Below, one piece after another: positions 7,174 to 15,519 of a stretch of DNA of 42,510 nucleotides (the first letter of the stretch is position 1; every line of letters starts with the position of its first letter). The notes beneath the pieces were generated by a model. That model made no database searches, had not been told where the DNA came from, and saw nothing but the letters and a program-made list of their open reading frames with translations. A program made the translations under genes and the position numbers. This DNA comes from Bacteroidales bacterium (lineage in GTDB: Bacteria; Bacteroidota; Bacteroidia; Bacteroidales; UBA932), in the NCBI GenBank assembly GCA_017471085.1, contig JAFUWW010000013.1, positions 1 through 42,510 on the forward strand, read 5' to 3'.

Positions 7174-9660
7174 TTACATCTGCTGCATGATGGTACCCAT
7201 GCTTTCGGCAGTAGTGGTGCTGTTGAGCTGGTCTTCGTTCTCGATGGACCGGCGGGCGCGTTTGGTGGTGTAGTTGCCCTGCTTGCCGAAGGTCCAGCTC
7301 ACCTGGAAGGTTACCTGACGCATCTGAATGGTGGTATCCATGTTGGTGGTGAACCCGTTTCCGGTGGTAGTGCTGCCCATATGCATTTCAAGGTCCTTGG
7401 TCAGAGGGAGCATGCCGTTCACGGAAAGGCTCAGGCGGTCGTCAAAGAAGGTCTTGGTGAGCCCCAGGATGCCCATCGACATGCCGGTGGAAGTCCCTTG
7501 CAGGTTTACATTGCTGCCCATGGAGATCACATTGGCGCTCAGGCGGAGGTCCCAGGGCAGGGTCTGCTGCACACCGGCCATGATGTTGTAGCTCCATCCG
7601 GCATTCATCTGGTCCAGCAGTTCGCTGCGGATGTCATTGTAAGAAACGCCGCCGTTGAGCATGATGCGGGTCTTGTTGGTGGGGTTAATCATCAGGAAGG
7701 CGTTGAGGCCGGTGTTGTTGCTCTTGACGATGTTGCCGTAAGTGGTATTGAGAAGGTTGTTCTCGTCATAGAAGCTGTAGGAAGATATGCCGTTTCCGGT
7801 GTAGCTGTGACGGAGGGTGGCATTGACCATGACCACAGGGCTGTAAAAGTTGTAGACGAGGGAGATGTTATGGCCGCGCTCCACATCCAGGTCGGTATTG
7901 CCGTAGCTGAGGGCGGTAGGATCGGAAGTGTCTACATAAGGATTCAGGTAGGTGATACCCGGGCGGGAAATGCGCATATTGTAGCTGATGCCGATGTTCT
8001 GGGTCACGGTGGGGCTCCACTGGATGCTGGCGGTAGGGACCAGGGCGCCATAGTTCACGTCGAAGCGGCCGTCCGTTCCCACGGCGAGCGGCGGGATGGA
8101 AGAGTAGGTCTGCCAGGTGTGTTCGTAGCGGGCGCCGGCTTTTACGCCGAAGGCGCCGAAGTTGCCGGAGAGTTCCGTGTAGGCTGCGCCGATCCGGTTG
8201 TAGAAGTCATACTTGAGGCTGGAGACAGGATTCAGCACGAACTGGGAGCCGTCCCACAGGTAATCGGTCTGATCGGAGGTATTGTGCCTGTAAATGAACT
8301 TGGCGCCGGTGGCTATGGTGAAAAGGGAACCCAGCGGAGTGGTGAAGTCGGTCTGGACGGTATGGTCGGTGGAGCCCGTTACGCCGTCAGTCTTGCGGTC
8401 GGTCAGATTCATCCCGGGAATGACCGTACCGCCGAAGGTATTCAGGGTATTATTCACGGACGGAGCGGCATTGAACTGGTAGCTCAGGGTGAAACTGCGG
8501 CCGGGGACGTCGGCCCACAGGTGCTGGTAGTCGGCGCTGGCGGATATGCTGTTGCGGGTATTGGTGGATGAGGTGACACCTGAATAGGAAATGGCATCCA
8601 TTCCGGGGAAGATCATGGAGGTGGAGGAGGTACCGTCATTGGACATGCCGAAGTGCATCAGTCCCACGGTGGCCGACACCAGGTTCAGGGTATCGATCTC
8701 GTAGCTGGCGGAGAAGTTGCCCATGACCATCGGGGTACGCATATCGGTCTCGGAGTGCGAACGGGTGGTGAAACCAGTGTCCTGGATACGTTCGATGTCG
8801 ACGAAGGACTTGTTGTTGAAGTTGTTCATGGCATTCACATTGGCACTGAGGGCGAACTTGCCCTTCTGCATGCTGGTGAACAGGCCGCCGCCGTAGCCGC
8901 GGGTCGATGCCATGCCGCGTACGGTGCCGTAAAAACCGTCGGCCACGCTCTGTCCGCCGGTGGCTTCTCGGTTGGTGGTGATGTTGAGCACACCGCCAAC
9001 ACCTTCAGCGTCGTAGCGTACGCCCGGGTTGGTGACCACCTCGATGTTCTTCACGGAAGAGGCAGGCATCATCTTGAACACCATGGAGGCGTTCTGGGAC
9101 ATCATCTGGTTGGGCTTTCCGTCTACGTATACCTGGAAGGAAGAGGATCCGTTCACGGTGATGTTGTCCTGGCCGTCGACGGATACCATCGGCACTTTGC
9201 GGAGCATGTCCAGCACGGTGGAGGTCTTGGAATCCACGTCATCGGCCACATTGTAGATCATCTTGTCCACCTCCATCTTCACCAGGGGGCGCATGGCGGT
9301 GACGGTGCCGGCCTTCAGCATTTCCACATTGTCCTGTGCCAGGATTTCTCCCAGGTCGATGACTTCCTGGTCGCCAATGGTGAAGCAGCGCTGGATCACC
9401 TTGCGGCCCAGGTTGTTGAAGCGCAGGCAGTAATCGCCCTTGAGGGTGAACGAGTGGGAGAACTGCCCCTCCTCGTTGGTGGTGGTGAAGGCAATCGCCT
9501 TTTCCGGGTCGGAGGACTGGTAGAATTCAATGACGGCGGCCGGTTCGCCCACGCGGGTGAGCGAATCCAACACGACGCCCTTGACGGTGGTGGAACGGTT
9601 CTGGGCAAAAGACATCGTCCCGACCAGTAAAGCGGTAAGAATAACAACTAACTTTTTCAT
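7174..9660 (-). CDS. TonB-receptor-like outer-membrane beta-barrel protein
   Basis: An 828-residue exported protein (signal MKKLVVILTALLVGTMSFAQ). After the signal is a carboxypeptidase-regulatory-like Ig domain (about 23-105), then a plug-like domain (about 115-230) with VLDMLRKVPMVSVDGQDNI and IEVVTNPGVRYDAEGVGGVLNI, and a large barrel of alternating strands to about 790 (outer-membrane beta-barrel family 3 type). The end is unusual: after the last strand (VSWTFG) there is a basic then polar tail of about 45 residues (KRARRSIENEDQLN...) rather than a terminal aromatic residue. No SusD-like partner follows; instead the LytS kinase starts 21 bp later. Such proteins import ligands or act in envelope sensing; the substrate is unknown. 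A TAATTTTG box sits upstream at 9698-9705 (minus). Confidence 0.88.
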   Translation of the reverse strand: MKKLVVILTALLVGTMSFAQNRSTTVKGVVLDSLTRVGEPAAVIEFYQSSDPEKAIAFTTTNEEGQFSHSFTLKGDYCLRFNNLGRKVIQRCFTIGDQEVIDLGEILAQDNVEMLKAGTVTAMRPLVKMEVDKMIYNVADDVDSKTSTVLDMLRKVPMVSVDGQDNITVNGSSSFQVYVDGKPNQMMSQNASMVFKMMPASSVKNIEVVTNPGVRYDAEGVGGVLNITTNREATGGQSVADGFYGTVRGMASTRGYGGGLFTSMQKGKFALSANVNAMNNFNNKSFVDIERIQDTGFTTRSHSETDMRTPMVMGNFSASYEIDTLNLVSATVGLMHFGMSNDGTSSTSMIFPGMDAISYSGVTSSTNTRNSISASADYQHLWADVPGRSFTLSYQFNAAPSVNNTLNTFGGTVIPGMNLTDRKTDGVTGSTDHTVQTDFTTPLGSLFTIATGAKFIYRHNTSDQTDYLWDGSQFVLNPVSSLKYDFYNRIGAAYTELSGNFGAFGVKAGARYEHTWQTYSSIPPLAVGTDGRFDVNYGALVPTASIQWSPTVTQNIGISYNMRISRPGITYLNPYVDTSDPTALSYGNTDLDVERGHNISLVYNFYSPVVMVNATLRHSYTGNGISSYSFYDENNLLNTTYGNIVKSNNTGLNAFLMINPTNKTRIMLNGGVSYNDIRSELLDQMNAGWSYNIMAGVQQTLPWDLRLSANVISMGSNVNLQGTSTGMSMGILGLTKTFFDDRLSLSVNGMLPLTKDLEMHMGSTTTGNGFTTNMDTTIQMRQVTFQVSWTFGKQGNYTTKRARRSIENEDQLNSTTTAESMGTIMQQM

Positions 9661-9697
9661 ATCTGTCTATTTTTTTGTTTTCTGCTTGTTTCGACAG

Positions 9698-9705
9698 CAA
9701 AATTA
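9698..9705 (-). promoter_or_regulatory. Possible -7 box (TAATTTTG) for the barrel-kinase-regulator operon
   Basis: Matches TAnnTTTG and lies 37 bp before the ATG at 9660. The expected -33 position falls inside the terminator stem of the upstream gene and has no TTTG, so support is limited to the -7 box. Confidence 0.35.
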
Positions 9706-9718
9706 GTTTAAAGTAAAA

Positions 9719-9754
9719 GGGCACGGTCCCGCTTTTCGACCAATGCCCTTTTTT
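9719..9754 (-). terminator. Hairpin terminator after the GH43-like lipoprotein gene
   Basis: GGGCACGGTC at 9719-9728 pairs with GACCAATGCCC at 9738-9748, with one bulged base and a 9-base loop. On the minus strand the hairpin is followed by TTTTA; the plus strand carries TTTTTT after it. It lies just downstream of the stop codon at 9777 and separates that gene from the barrel operon. Confidence 0.6.
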
Positions 9755-9776
9755 CTTCGACGAACAGGAGTATTCC

Positions 9777-11840
9777 CTATGGGATCCGGTACGATTTGGT
9801 AACGCCTTTCCAGGTGCAGCGGATGGTCCGGGAGGCTTCGTCGCGCGTTACCTTCACCTCTTTGGAAGTGGGAACGGCCTCGATGGCGGAGAAGTCCGTA
9901 CCCGCCTGAACGGCCAGTTCATATAAGGTATAGTCCAGGATACCGTTCTGGTCGGTGGCGCGCACCGGCTGCTCCGGCGTTTCCAAAAGCTGTCCGCCGG
10001 CCATGAACTGTACCCGGGGCACCGCCGGGAATTCCATCTCCTCTCCCTTCCGGGTGAAGCCCAGGCCGATGACATCGCACAGCGGCTCACCGGCAGGGCC
10101 TTCCGCCACCAGGAAGAGGGCATGCTTGCCCTTGAGGGCGTCGACCCGCTTGTCCAGGGATACGGTAAAGCGTTCCACACCTGCGGCAACTCCGGCAGGG
10201 ACTTCCACCTGCGCCACTTTCCGGCCGTTCCAGGCACCGCCTTCCCAAGGGCCGTCCAGCCAGACGCTCACGGTGAAGGGCTTGTCTGTTCTCCTGGTCA
10301 GGAAAAGATTGAAGGAAGAACCGCTCCGGAAAGCCTCGAAAGGCCTCAGGCCCAGATTGTTTTTGCCGAGCCCATCAAAACCGAAATACTTGTAGCCGAT
10401 GATGTCGCCTGCCGTTACGCCGGTGATGTCCATCCGGTTGTCCCAGATATCCCAGCTGTCCTGCATAGTCTCCGGGCGGGACATGTAGCAGGCATAGCCG
10501 GCCGAATAATAATTGTAAGGATCCAGGCCATACATGTTGAAGCCTTCGGAGGTCACCTCCGCACCCACATATTCGAGACCGTCAGCTGCCTTTGTGGTAA
10601 AACCACCCTTGTAAGGGTCATAGGCGGTAATCCGTACCTGACCACCCTCGGAAACCGGTTTTTCATCGGCTTCCAGACAGACGGGCGCCACCATGGCCTG
10701 GCGGGCGAAGCCGAAGCCGCGCGGCGCCCTGTGGTAAAAGATGTACCACTGCCCGTTGATCTGCGCCAGGGAGCCGTGGGTGTTGTTGCCGGCAAAGCTG
10801 GTTTCCAGGTGCGCTCCGTCGCGCGACAGCACCGGACCGCGGGCGTCCACCAGCACGCCGCCACTCTTCCAGGGGCCCTGGGGGCCGTCGGCATAGGCAT
10901 AACGGAGGCAGGCATTGGAGAGGGAAAGCCCGTATTCGGGGCCGGAATGGCCGCTGTACAGATAGATGTACTTGTTGCCCACTTTCCGGAACGACGAGGC
11001 TTCGAAGAAGTTGAAATCGGCCAGGTCCTCCCCTTCCGCGACGGCCGGGAACTCGATCTTGGAGTCGTTCCCTTCCATGTTGGCCCAGCGGCGGAACTGC
11101 TCCATCTCAGGAGAAAGCTTTGTGCCGGCGGGAATGCTCATCAGCAGCTGGGTGAGCTGAGAGGGCAGCCAGAATTCATAGTCCGTCTTTCCGCCACGCG
11201 GAGAATACATGGTATTCTGGTCCAGCTGGGTGGAACTGGAGCGCTGGATGCCCCAGGCGGCATAGGCCCGGAAGCCGATGTTGTAGTCCGGGTCGGAAGG
11301 ATCGTCCACCGGGTCTACCAATACGCCCGGATCAAAGCCGATGACGCTGCCGGGCAGCATCTGGCCAGCCTCCACGTTAAGCACGGTGAACGGGCCGTCC
11401 GGACGGTCTCCCACGGCCACCATCGGCTGATGCATGAGGCTGTGCGGATACAGATAATATTTGCGTGTACCGTCATCCCGGCGATTGACTTCCACAAGGT
11501 CCGGGGCATACATCGTACTCCAGGTTCCGTTCTCCTGATAGGTGAAAACGGGGCCTTCGTCCCGCCAGGCGGAAAGGTCCTCCACCGGGGCCGACCACTG
11601 CCGGTCGTCCTCTCCGCAGTAACTGTCGAAGCGGACGTCGTGCGAGCCCGTCACGTACACGCGGTATTTCCCGGGATTGTCCGGATCCTCGAACACACGG
11701 GGTTCACCGTCAGGCATGTGCTCCCAGAGCGGGAGGTATGGATTGGCCGTTACGGGATATGTAGCTGTTTTTTGGGGGCCGCAGGAGCAGACCATCACCA
11801 GCGCCAGGCCGGCAAAAACAAGGATACGCAATTTTGTCAT
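9777..11840 (-). CDS. GH43-like five-bladed propeller lipoprotein with C-terminal beta-sandwich
   Basis: A 687-residue protein. The N-terminus (MTKLRILVFAGLALVMVCSC) is a lipoprotein signal, with lipidation at Cys20 or Cys18. Residues about 35-400 form a GH43/clan GH-F type propeller: Asp52 in RVFEDPDN, Asp114 in MYAPDLVEV and Glu280 in NFFEASSFRK fit the usual base, pKa-modulator and acid. A long insertion (about 195-275) sits before the Glu. Residues about 430-590 resemble a carbohydrate-binding sandwich (CBM6-like: DITGVTAGDIIGYKYFGFDG). GH43 enzymes release arabinose, xylose or galactose from plant polysaccharides; exact activity is unknown. It is divergent from the NagX-like acyltransferase gene, with promoters packed against each other. 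Confidence 0.78.
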   Translation of the reverse strand: MTKLRILVFAGLALVMVCSCGPQKTATYPVTANPYLPLWEHMPDGEPRVFEDPDNPGKYRVYVTGSHDVRFDSYCGEDDRQWSAPVEDLSAWRDEGPVFTYQENGTWSTMYAPDLVEVNRRDDGTRKYYLYPHSLMHQPMVAVGDRPDGPFTVLNVEAGQMLPGSVIGFDPGVLVDPVDDPSDPDYNIGFRAYAAWGIQRSSSTQLDQNTMYSPRGGKTDYEFWLPSQLTQLLMSIPAGTKLSPEMEQFRRWANMEGNDSKIEFPAVAEGEDLADFNFFEASSFRKVGNKYIYLYSGHSGPEYGLSLSNACLRYAYADGPQGPWKSGGVLVDARGPVLSRDGAHLETSFAGNNTHGSLAQINGQWYIFYHRAPRGFGFARQAMVAPVCLEADEKPVSEGGQVRITAYDPYKGGFTTKAADGLEYVGAEVTSEGFNMYGLDPYNYYSAGYACYMSRPETMQDSWDIWDNRMDITGVTAGDIIGYKYFGFDGLGKNNLGLRPFEAFRSGSSFNLFLTRRTDKPFTVSVWLDGPWEGGAWNGRKVAQVEVPAGVAAGVERFTVSLDKRVDALKGKHALFLVAEGPAGEPLCDVIGLGFTRKGEEMEFPAVPRVQFMAGGQLLETPEQPVRATDQNGILDYTLYELAVQAGTDFSAIEAVPTSKEVKVTRDEASRTIRCTWKGVTKSYRIP

Positions 11841-11872
11841 AGTATTTATGGGATTATCTGTCGTTCAACACA

Positions 11873-11905
11873 CAAATATAACTATATTTTTGCCATCTTT
11901 GCAAA
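11873..11905 (-). promoter_or_regulatory. Promoter of the GH43-like lipoprotein gene (TTTG-N21-TATATTTG)
   Basis: On the minus strand TTTG (11902-11905) precedes TATATTTG (11873-11880) by 21 bp, a good Bacteroidota match. The leader to the ATG at 11840 would be roughly 30 nt. The interval between its two boxes contains the -7 box of the divergent gene. Confidence 0.65.
11894..11901 (+). promoter_or_regulatory. -7 box (CATCTTTG) for the NagX-like acyltransferase
   Basis: One base off TAnnTTTG, placed 15 bp before the ATG at 11917, giving a leader of about a dozen bases. It lies inside the opposing promoter, so the two genes probably cannot both be occupied by RNA polymerase at once. Confidence 0.45.
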
Positions 11906-11916
11906 AAGTAACCGCT

Positions 11917-12984
11917 ATGGCAAGTTCCGGAAAAAGGGTAGAGGCCGTAGATATCCTCCGGGGATTCACGATGGCCTGCATGATCTTGGTCAACAACCCC
12001 GGTGACTGGGGGCACATCTATGCGCCCCTCAGGCATGCCGACTGGAACGGGCTCACTCCCACGGACTGCATCTTCCCGGTATTCCTGTTCCTGATGGGCT
12101 TTTCCATTTTCCTGTCGCTGCGGAAACAGGATTTCCGCCTTTCCAGGACCCTGGGCCGGAAGATTGTGAAAAGGACGGTGCTGCTCTTCGGCATCGGTTT
12201 TCTGCTAAGCCTTCCTTCCGGCCTGATGAGCGGCAATATCCGAATTATGGGCGTGCTGCAGCGGTTTGCCCTGTGCTATCTGGCCGCGTCGCTGCTCGTG
12301 TGCCTTGCCGGCAGAAAGCGGCTTGGCTGGATCGCCGCAGGCATCCTGGCAGCTTATGCGCTGCTGCTCGCCCTGGGGCACGGATTCTCCACGGAAGCCG
12401 ATAATGCCATCGGCTTGGTGGACCGGTCTGTCCTTGGAGAACGGCACATTTACAATGAGTATGGGCTGGATCCGGAGGGCCTTCTGAGCACGATTCCTTC
12501 CATCGGCCATACGCTTGTCGGCTTCTGCGCCGCTTCCCTGCTGCTGGAGAGCGGGTCGCGGGAGAAGGGGCTGGTGCGGCTGCTGGTCCTGGGAGGTTCC
12601 CTGCTGCTGGCCGGCTTGCTGCTGCAATACGGCTGCCCGCTGAACAAGAAGGTCTGGTCCCCGACTTTCGCCATGGTTACCTGCGGGATCGGAGCCCTGT
12701 CGCTGGGACTTCTCTCCTGGCTGGCAGATGAGCGGAAAATACTTCGGCACAGCGGCTTCTGGAAGGTTTTCGGCACCAATTCCATCCTTTGCTACGTCCT
12801 CTCCTTCGTGTTCTCCTACCTGCTGGGGTACACACCTCTCGGCAACAGCCTCTACTCCGGGCTTTCGGCCCTGTGCGGCGGGCCCGGCGAAATGCCGTCC
12901 CTGCTGTACGCCCTCTGCCATGTGCTCCTGATCTGGCTGCTGGTTCTGCCGTTGTACAGGCGTAGCCTCTTCATCAAGCTGTAG
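11917..12984 (+). CDS. NagX/HGSNAT-like membrane acyltransferase (DUF5009 group)
   Basis: A 355-residue polytopic inner-membrane protein; the start at 11917 is chosen because it precedes KRVEAVDILRGFTMACMILV, the typical opening of this family, and sits just after a promoter-like box. Family features: LRGF in helix 1, NNPGDW, a short loop with HADWNGLTPTDCIFPVFLF, then about nine further hydrophobic helices. The loop His/Asp region is where acetyl-CoA-dependent transfer is thought to occur in the human heparan-alpha-glucosaminide N-acetyltransferase relatives. In Bacteroidota such genes are often found among glycoside hydrolase genes and probably acetylate sugars across the membrane; this role is inferred. 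Convergent with the GH2 gene, with a strong hairpin between them. Confidence 0.8.
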   Translation: MASSGKRVEAVDILRGFTMACMILVNNPGDWGHIYAPLRHADWNGLTPTDCIFPVFLFLMGFSIFLSLRKQDFRLSRTLGRKIVKRTVLLFGIGFLLSLPSGLMSGNIRIMGVLQRFALCYLAASLLVCLAGRKRLGWIAAGILAAYALLLALGHGFSTEADNAIGLVDRSVLGERHIYNEYGLDPEGLLSTIPSIGHTLVGFCAASLLLESGSREKGLVRLLVLGGSLLLAGLLLQYGCPLNKKVWSPTFAMVTCGIGALSLGLLSWLADERKILRHSGFWKVFGTNSILCYVLSFVFSYLLGYTPLGNSLYSGLSALCGGPGEMPSLLYALCHVLLIWLLVLPLYRRSLFIKL

Positions 12985-12995
12985 AGCAAAACGAA

Positions 12996-13029
12996 TGGGA
13001 GAGGTCCCGGTAAAAATGGACCTCTCCCA
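12996..13029. terminator. Bidirectional hairpin terminator between acyltransferase and GH2
   Basis: Perfect 12-bp arms TGGGAGAGGTCC (12996-13007) and GGACCTCTCCCA (13018-13029) with a 10-base loop. It lies between convergent stop codons at 12984 and 13053. There is only a short A or T run on either side, but the GC-rich stem is strong. Confidence 0.75.
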
Positions 13030-13052
13030 AAAGTGTGTCGAATTGTGCCGGC

Positions 13053-15434
13053 TTACCGGGTGGCGGTAGCGGAAGCAGGGGCCAGGCCTTCGCCGGAGAC
13101 GGTGAGTTTCACCTTGCCGCCATCGGCCTTCACGATAGCCTGGGCCTGGCCGTAGTAAGTAGTATAGGAGCCGCTCTGGAAGCGTTCTTCGGTGCGGGGC
13201 TGGGCGCTGCCGAATCCCAGCAGCTGGCCCCCTTCCACGCTCACCGTAAGCCTGGCATCGCGGTTGGCCCAGATTTCACCGGCACCATCCACCAGGTCGA
13301 TGTCGAAGTAGAAGACATCGTCAGCGGAACGCTTGGGCTCGGCCGCCACACGGATGCGGACATCGCCTTCGGCGCTCTTCAGGGAGGTGGTCGCCACGAC
13401 CTTTTCGCCGTCAAGAGCCTCTGCGGTAAGGGTCCCGGGAGCGTAAGGGACGGTGAAGGTGGCCATGTTCTTCTGTACATCCTGCTCGCCCAGCACCTCA
13501 CCATTGAGGCTCAGGCGCACCTTGGCGGCCTTGGTATAGACTTCCACGGTAGCTTCCTTGCCCTCGCAGCCGGCCCAGCTCCAGGACGGGATGGCATTGG
13601 TCCCACGCCAGGCCGCCTTGATGAGTTCACCTTCGCGGATGGGACGGACGGCCATGGAGAGCTTGCCGGTCCAGGTTGCATCGGCCAGAAGGGCCTCGCC
13701 GTTGGGGTTGCCCAGGATGTCCAGGGCGCCGGTATCGGCCAGCTTCCAAGGATAAGGCTTGGAGAAGGTCATCATTTCGGCGCCATAGCCCCAGCCGCCG
13801 ATGCCGACCTCGCCCAGGTAGTCCCAGGAAGTCCACATGAAGTCGCCCACCAGGTACGGGATGCGTTCTACCATCTCCCAGTTGCCGGGGATGTCGATGG
13901 GCATCGTCTCGCTGCCCACGACGATACGGCCGGGATGCGCCTCCCCTTCAGCCTCGTAACGGCCCTTGCCGTAATTGTATCCGGCAATGTCCAGGGCATC
14001 CAGGATGGGGGTGGTGAGCTGGTCAACACCGGGGCTGAGCAGGTACGGTCCCGACATGCTCTCGCCTACCATGGAGACAATCTGGTTGTAGACGGTGCTG
14101 TTCATCTGCCCGCCGCCCATCATGCCGGCAAAAGGAGAATCGGAGTTCTGGGAACCGCCGCCGGCGAAGATGTCGTTGCCGGCAGCCGTGGTAGCGATGA
14201 TCATCAGGTTGATGCCGCCGGTCACGGGACGGGAAGCGTCCAGGCGGTGAAGTTCATCGATAATGCTCTGGCCCACCTCCATGCCGCCCGGCATGGCAGG
14301 TTCGCCCACCTCGTTGCCGATGGAATACATCACCACGGAAGGATGGTTGAAATCGCGGCGCACGAAGGCGGCGATATCGCTCTTGTAATTGTCCATGAAC
14401 TGGAAGGAGTAGTCGTGGGCGGTCTTGTTGTGGAACCACATGTCCCAGAGCTCGTCCATCACGTACATGCCCAGTTCGTCGCAAGCCTTGAGCAGGCTCT
14501 CGGACATGGGGTTGTGGGCGCTGCGGATGGCGTTGAAGCCGTACTGCTTCAGCAGGGCCACGCGGCGGTAGGCGCTTTCCTCATAATCGGCCGAGCCCAC
14601 GATACCGTTGTCGTGGTGGATGCAGCCGCCCTTGAGCAGCACATTCTCACCGTTCACGAAGAAACCGTCCTTGTTCCAGGTTATCTGGCGAACGCCGAAG
14701 GTCTCTTCCTTCACATCGCCGTCATCGAGGGTGACGCGGGCGCGGTAAAGATGGGGCGTTTCGGCCGTCCAGAGCTTGGCAGAGGGGATTTCAATCCGGC
14801 CGGGGGCGCCTTTGGCCACTACGCGGGTGCCGTCCAGGATTTCCACTTTGGCCTCGCCGGCATTGTCCGTCAGGTCCACTTCCACCTCCACGGCGGCAGG
14901 ACTCAGGGAAACGGTCTTCACGCGGACGAACTTGATGTGCTCCTTCGGCACCACGCAAAGTTTTACGGGCCGATAGATACCGCCGCCGGGATACCAGCGG
15001 GAGTTGGGGTGCTCGGAGTTGTCCACTTCTACGCGGATGGTATTGGCGCCTTCCTTGATGAGGCCGTCCAACTTGGCAAAGAACGGGATGTAGCCGTAGT
15101 CGGCCCCTCCGGCCAGCTGGTCGTTCACATACACTTTGGCGTTGCGGTACACACCGTCGAAGCTCAGGTAGGCGTGCATGTCCAGCCATTCGGCAGGCAC
15201 ATTCAGCGTCTTGGAATAGGTGTACTTGCCACCCAGGTAATAGGCCTCTCCGCCACCTCCGGGGGCATCGGCCGCGCGGGCTGCGCCCAGCATGGCATCG
15301 TGAGGCAGGTCCACTACGGCGCTGCGGCCGTCATCGGCGGAGAAATTCCATCCGCCATTGATGTCGGGAACCGATGTTTTGGCCGTGCAGGCACAGGCCA
15401 GAACGCCGGCAGCCAGATAAAGGAAACGTTTCAT
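13053..15434 (-). CDS. Glycoside hydrolase family 2, beta-galactosidase-like lipoprotein
   Basis: A 793-residue exported enzyme; MKRFLYLAAGVLACAC is a lipoprotein-like signal (Cys14 or Cys16). Order: sugar-binding jelly roll (about 25-165; RWYPGGGIYRPV), immunoglobulin-like sandwich (about 168-250), TIM barrel (about 252-590) and C-terminal sandwich domains (about 600-793). Catalytic acid/base is Glu375 in MYSIGNEVGEP, and the nucleophile is Glu509 in VVGSETMP. Between them lies a Gly/Ser/Met-rich insertion (about 420-460, with FAGGGSQNSDSPF and MMGGGQMN). GH2 members cleave terminal beta-galactosides, mannosides or glucuronides; the type here is closest to beta-galactosidases with the C-terminal DUF4982-like layout, but specificity is open. 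The promoter is unusually clear and runs into the broken AraC gene. Confidence 0.87.
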   Translation of the reverse strand: MKRFLYLAAGVLACACTAKTSVPDINGGWNFSADDGRSAVVDLPHDAMLGAARAADAPGGGGEAYYLGGKYTYSKTLNVPAEWLDMHAYLSFDGVYRNAKVYVNDQLAGGADYGYIPFFAKLDGLIKEGANTIRVEVDNSEHPNSRWYPGGGIYRPVKLCVVPKEHIKFVRVKTVSLSPAAVEVEVDLTDNAGEAKVEILDGTRVVAKGAPGRIEIPSAKLWTAETPHLYRARVTLDDGDVKEETFGVRQITWNKDGFFVNGENVLLKGGCIHHDNGIVGSADYEESAYRRVALLKQYGFNAIRSAHNPMSESLLKACDELGMYVMDELWDMWFHNKTAHDYSFQFMDNYKSDIAAFVRRDFNHPSVVMYSIGNEVGEPAMPGGMEVGQSIIDELHRLDASRPVTGGINLMIIATTAAGNDIFAGGGSQNSDSPFAGMMGGGQMNSTVYNQIVSMVGESMSGPYLLSPGVDQLTTPILDALDIAGYNYGKGRYEAEGEAHPGRIVVGSETMPIDIPGNWEMVERIPYLVGDFMWTSWDYLGEVGIGGWGYGAEMMTFSKPYPWKLADTGALDILGNPNGEALLADATWTGKLSMAVRPIREGELIKAAWRGTNAIPSWSWAGCEGKEATVEVYTKAAKVRLSLNGEVLGEQDVQKNMATFTVPYAPGTLTAEALDGEKVVATTSLKSAEGDVRIRVAAEPKRSADDVFYFDIDLVDGAGEIWANRDARLTVSVEGGQLLGFGSAQPRTEERFQSGSYTTYYGQAQAIVKADGGKVKLTVSGEGLAPASATATR

Positions 15435-15487
15435 TTGTCAGTTAAAGTTAATGGTTGATTATAGTTCATTCATTGGGATCAGTTTTA

Positions 15488-15519
15488 CAAAAATACGGTT
15501 TTTCGCCCGTTTAAGCAAA
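15488..15519 (-). promoter_or_regulatory. Promoter of the GH2 gene (TTTG-N20-TATTTTTG)
   Basis: Minus-strand TTTG at 15516-15519 and TATTTTTG at 15488-15495 are exactly 20 bp apart. The ATG is at 15434, leaving a leader of about 50 nt. The -33 box lies in what is left of the AraC-family gene on the other strand. Confidence 0.7.

Noticed and set aside
6151..8571. 806-codon plus-strand open frame opposite the kinase and barrel genes
   Set aside because: Composition is His/Gly/Val-rich shadow sequence with no domain; it crosses two well-supported genes on the other strand.
7174..9660. SusC of a SusC/SusD pair
   Set aside because: The protein is too short and lacks a downstream SusD-like gene; it fits the smaller outer-membrane barrel family 3 type.
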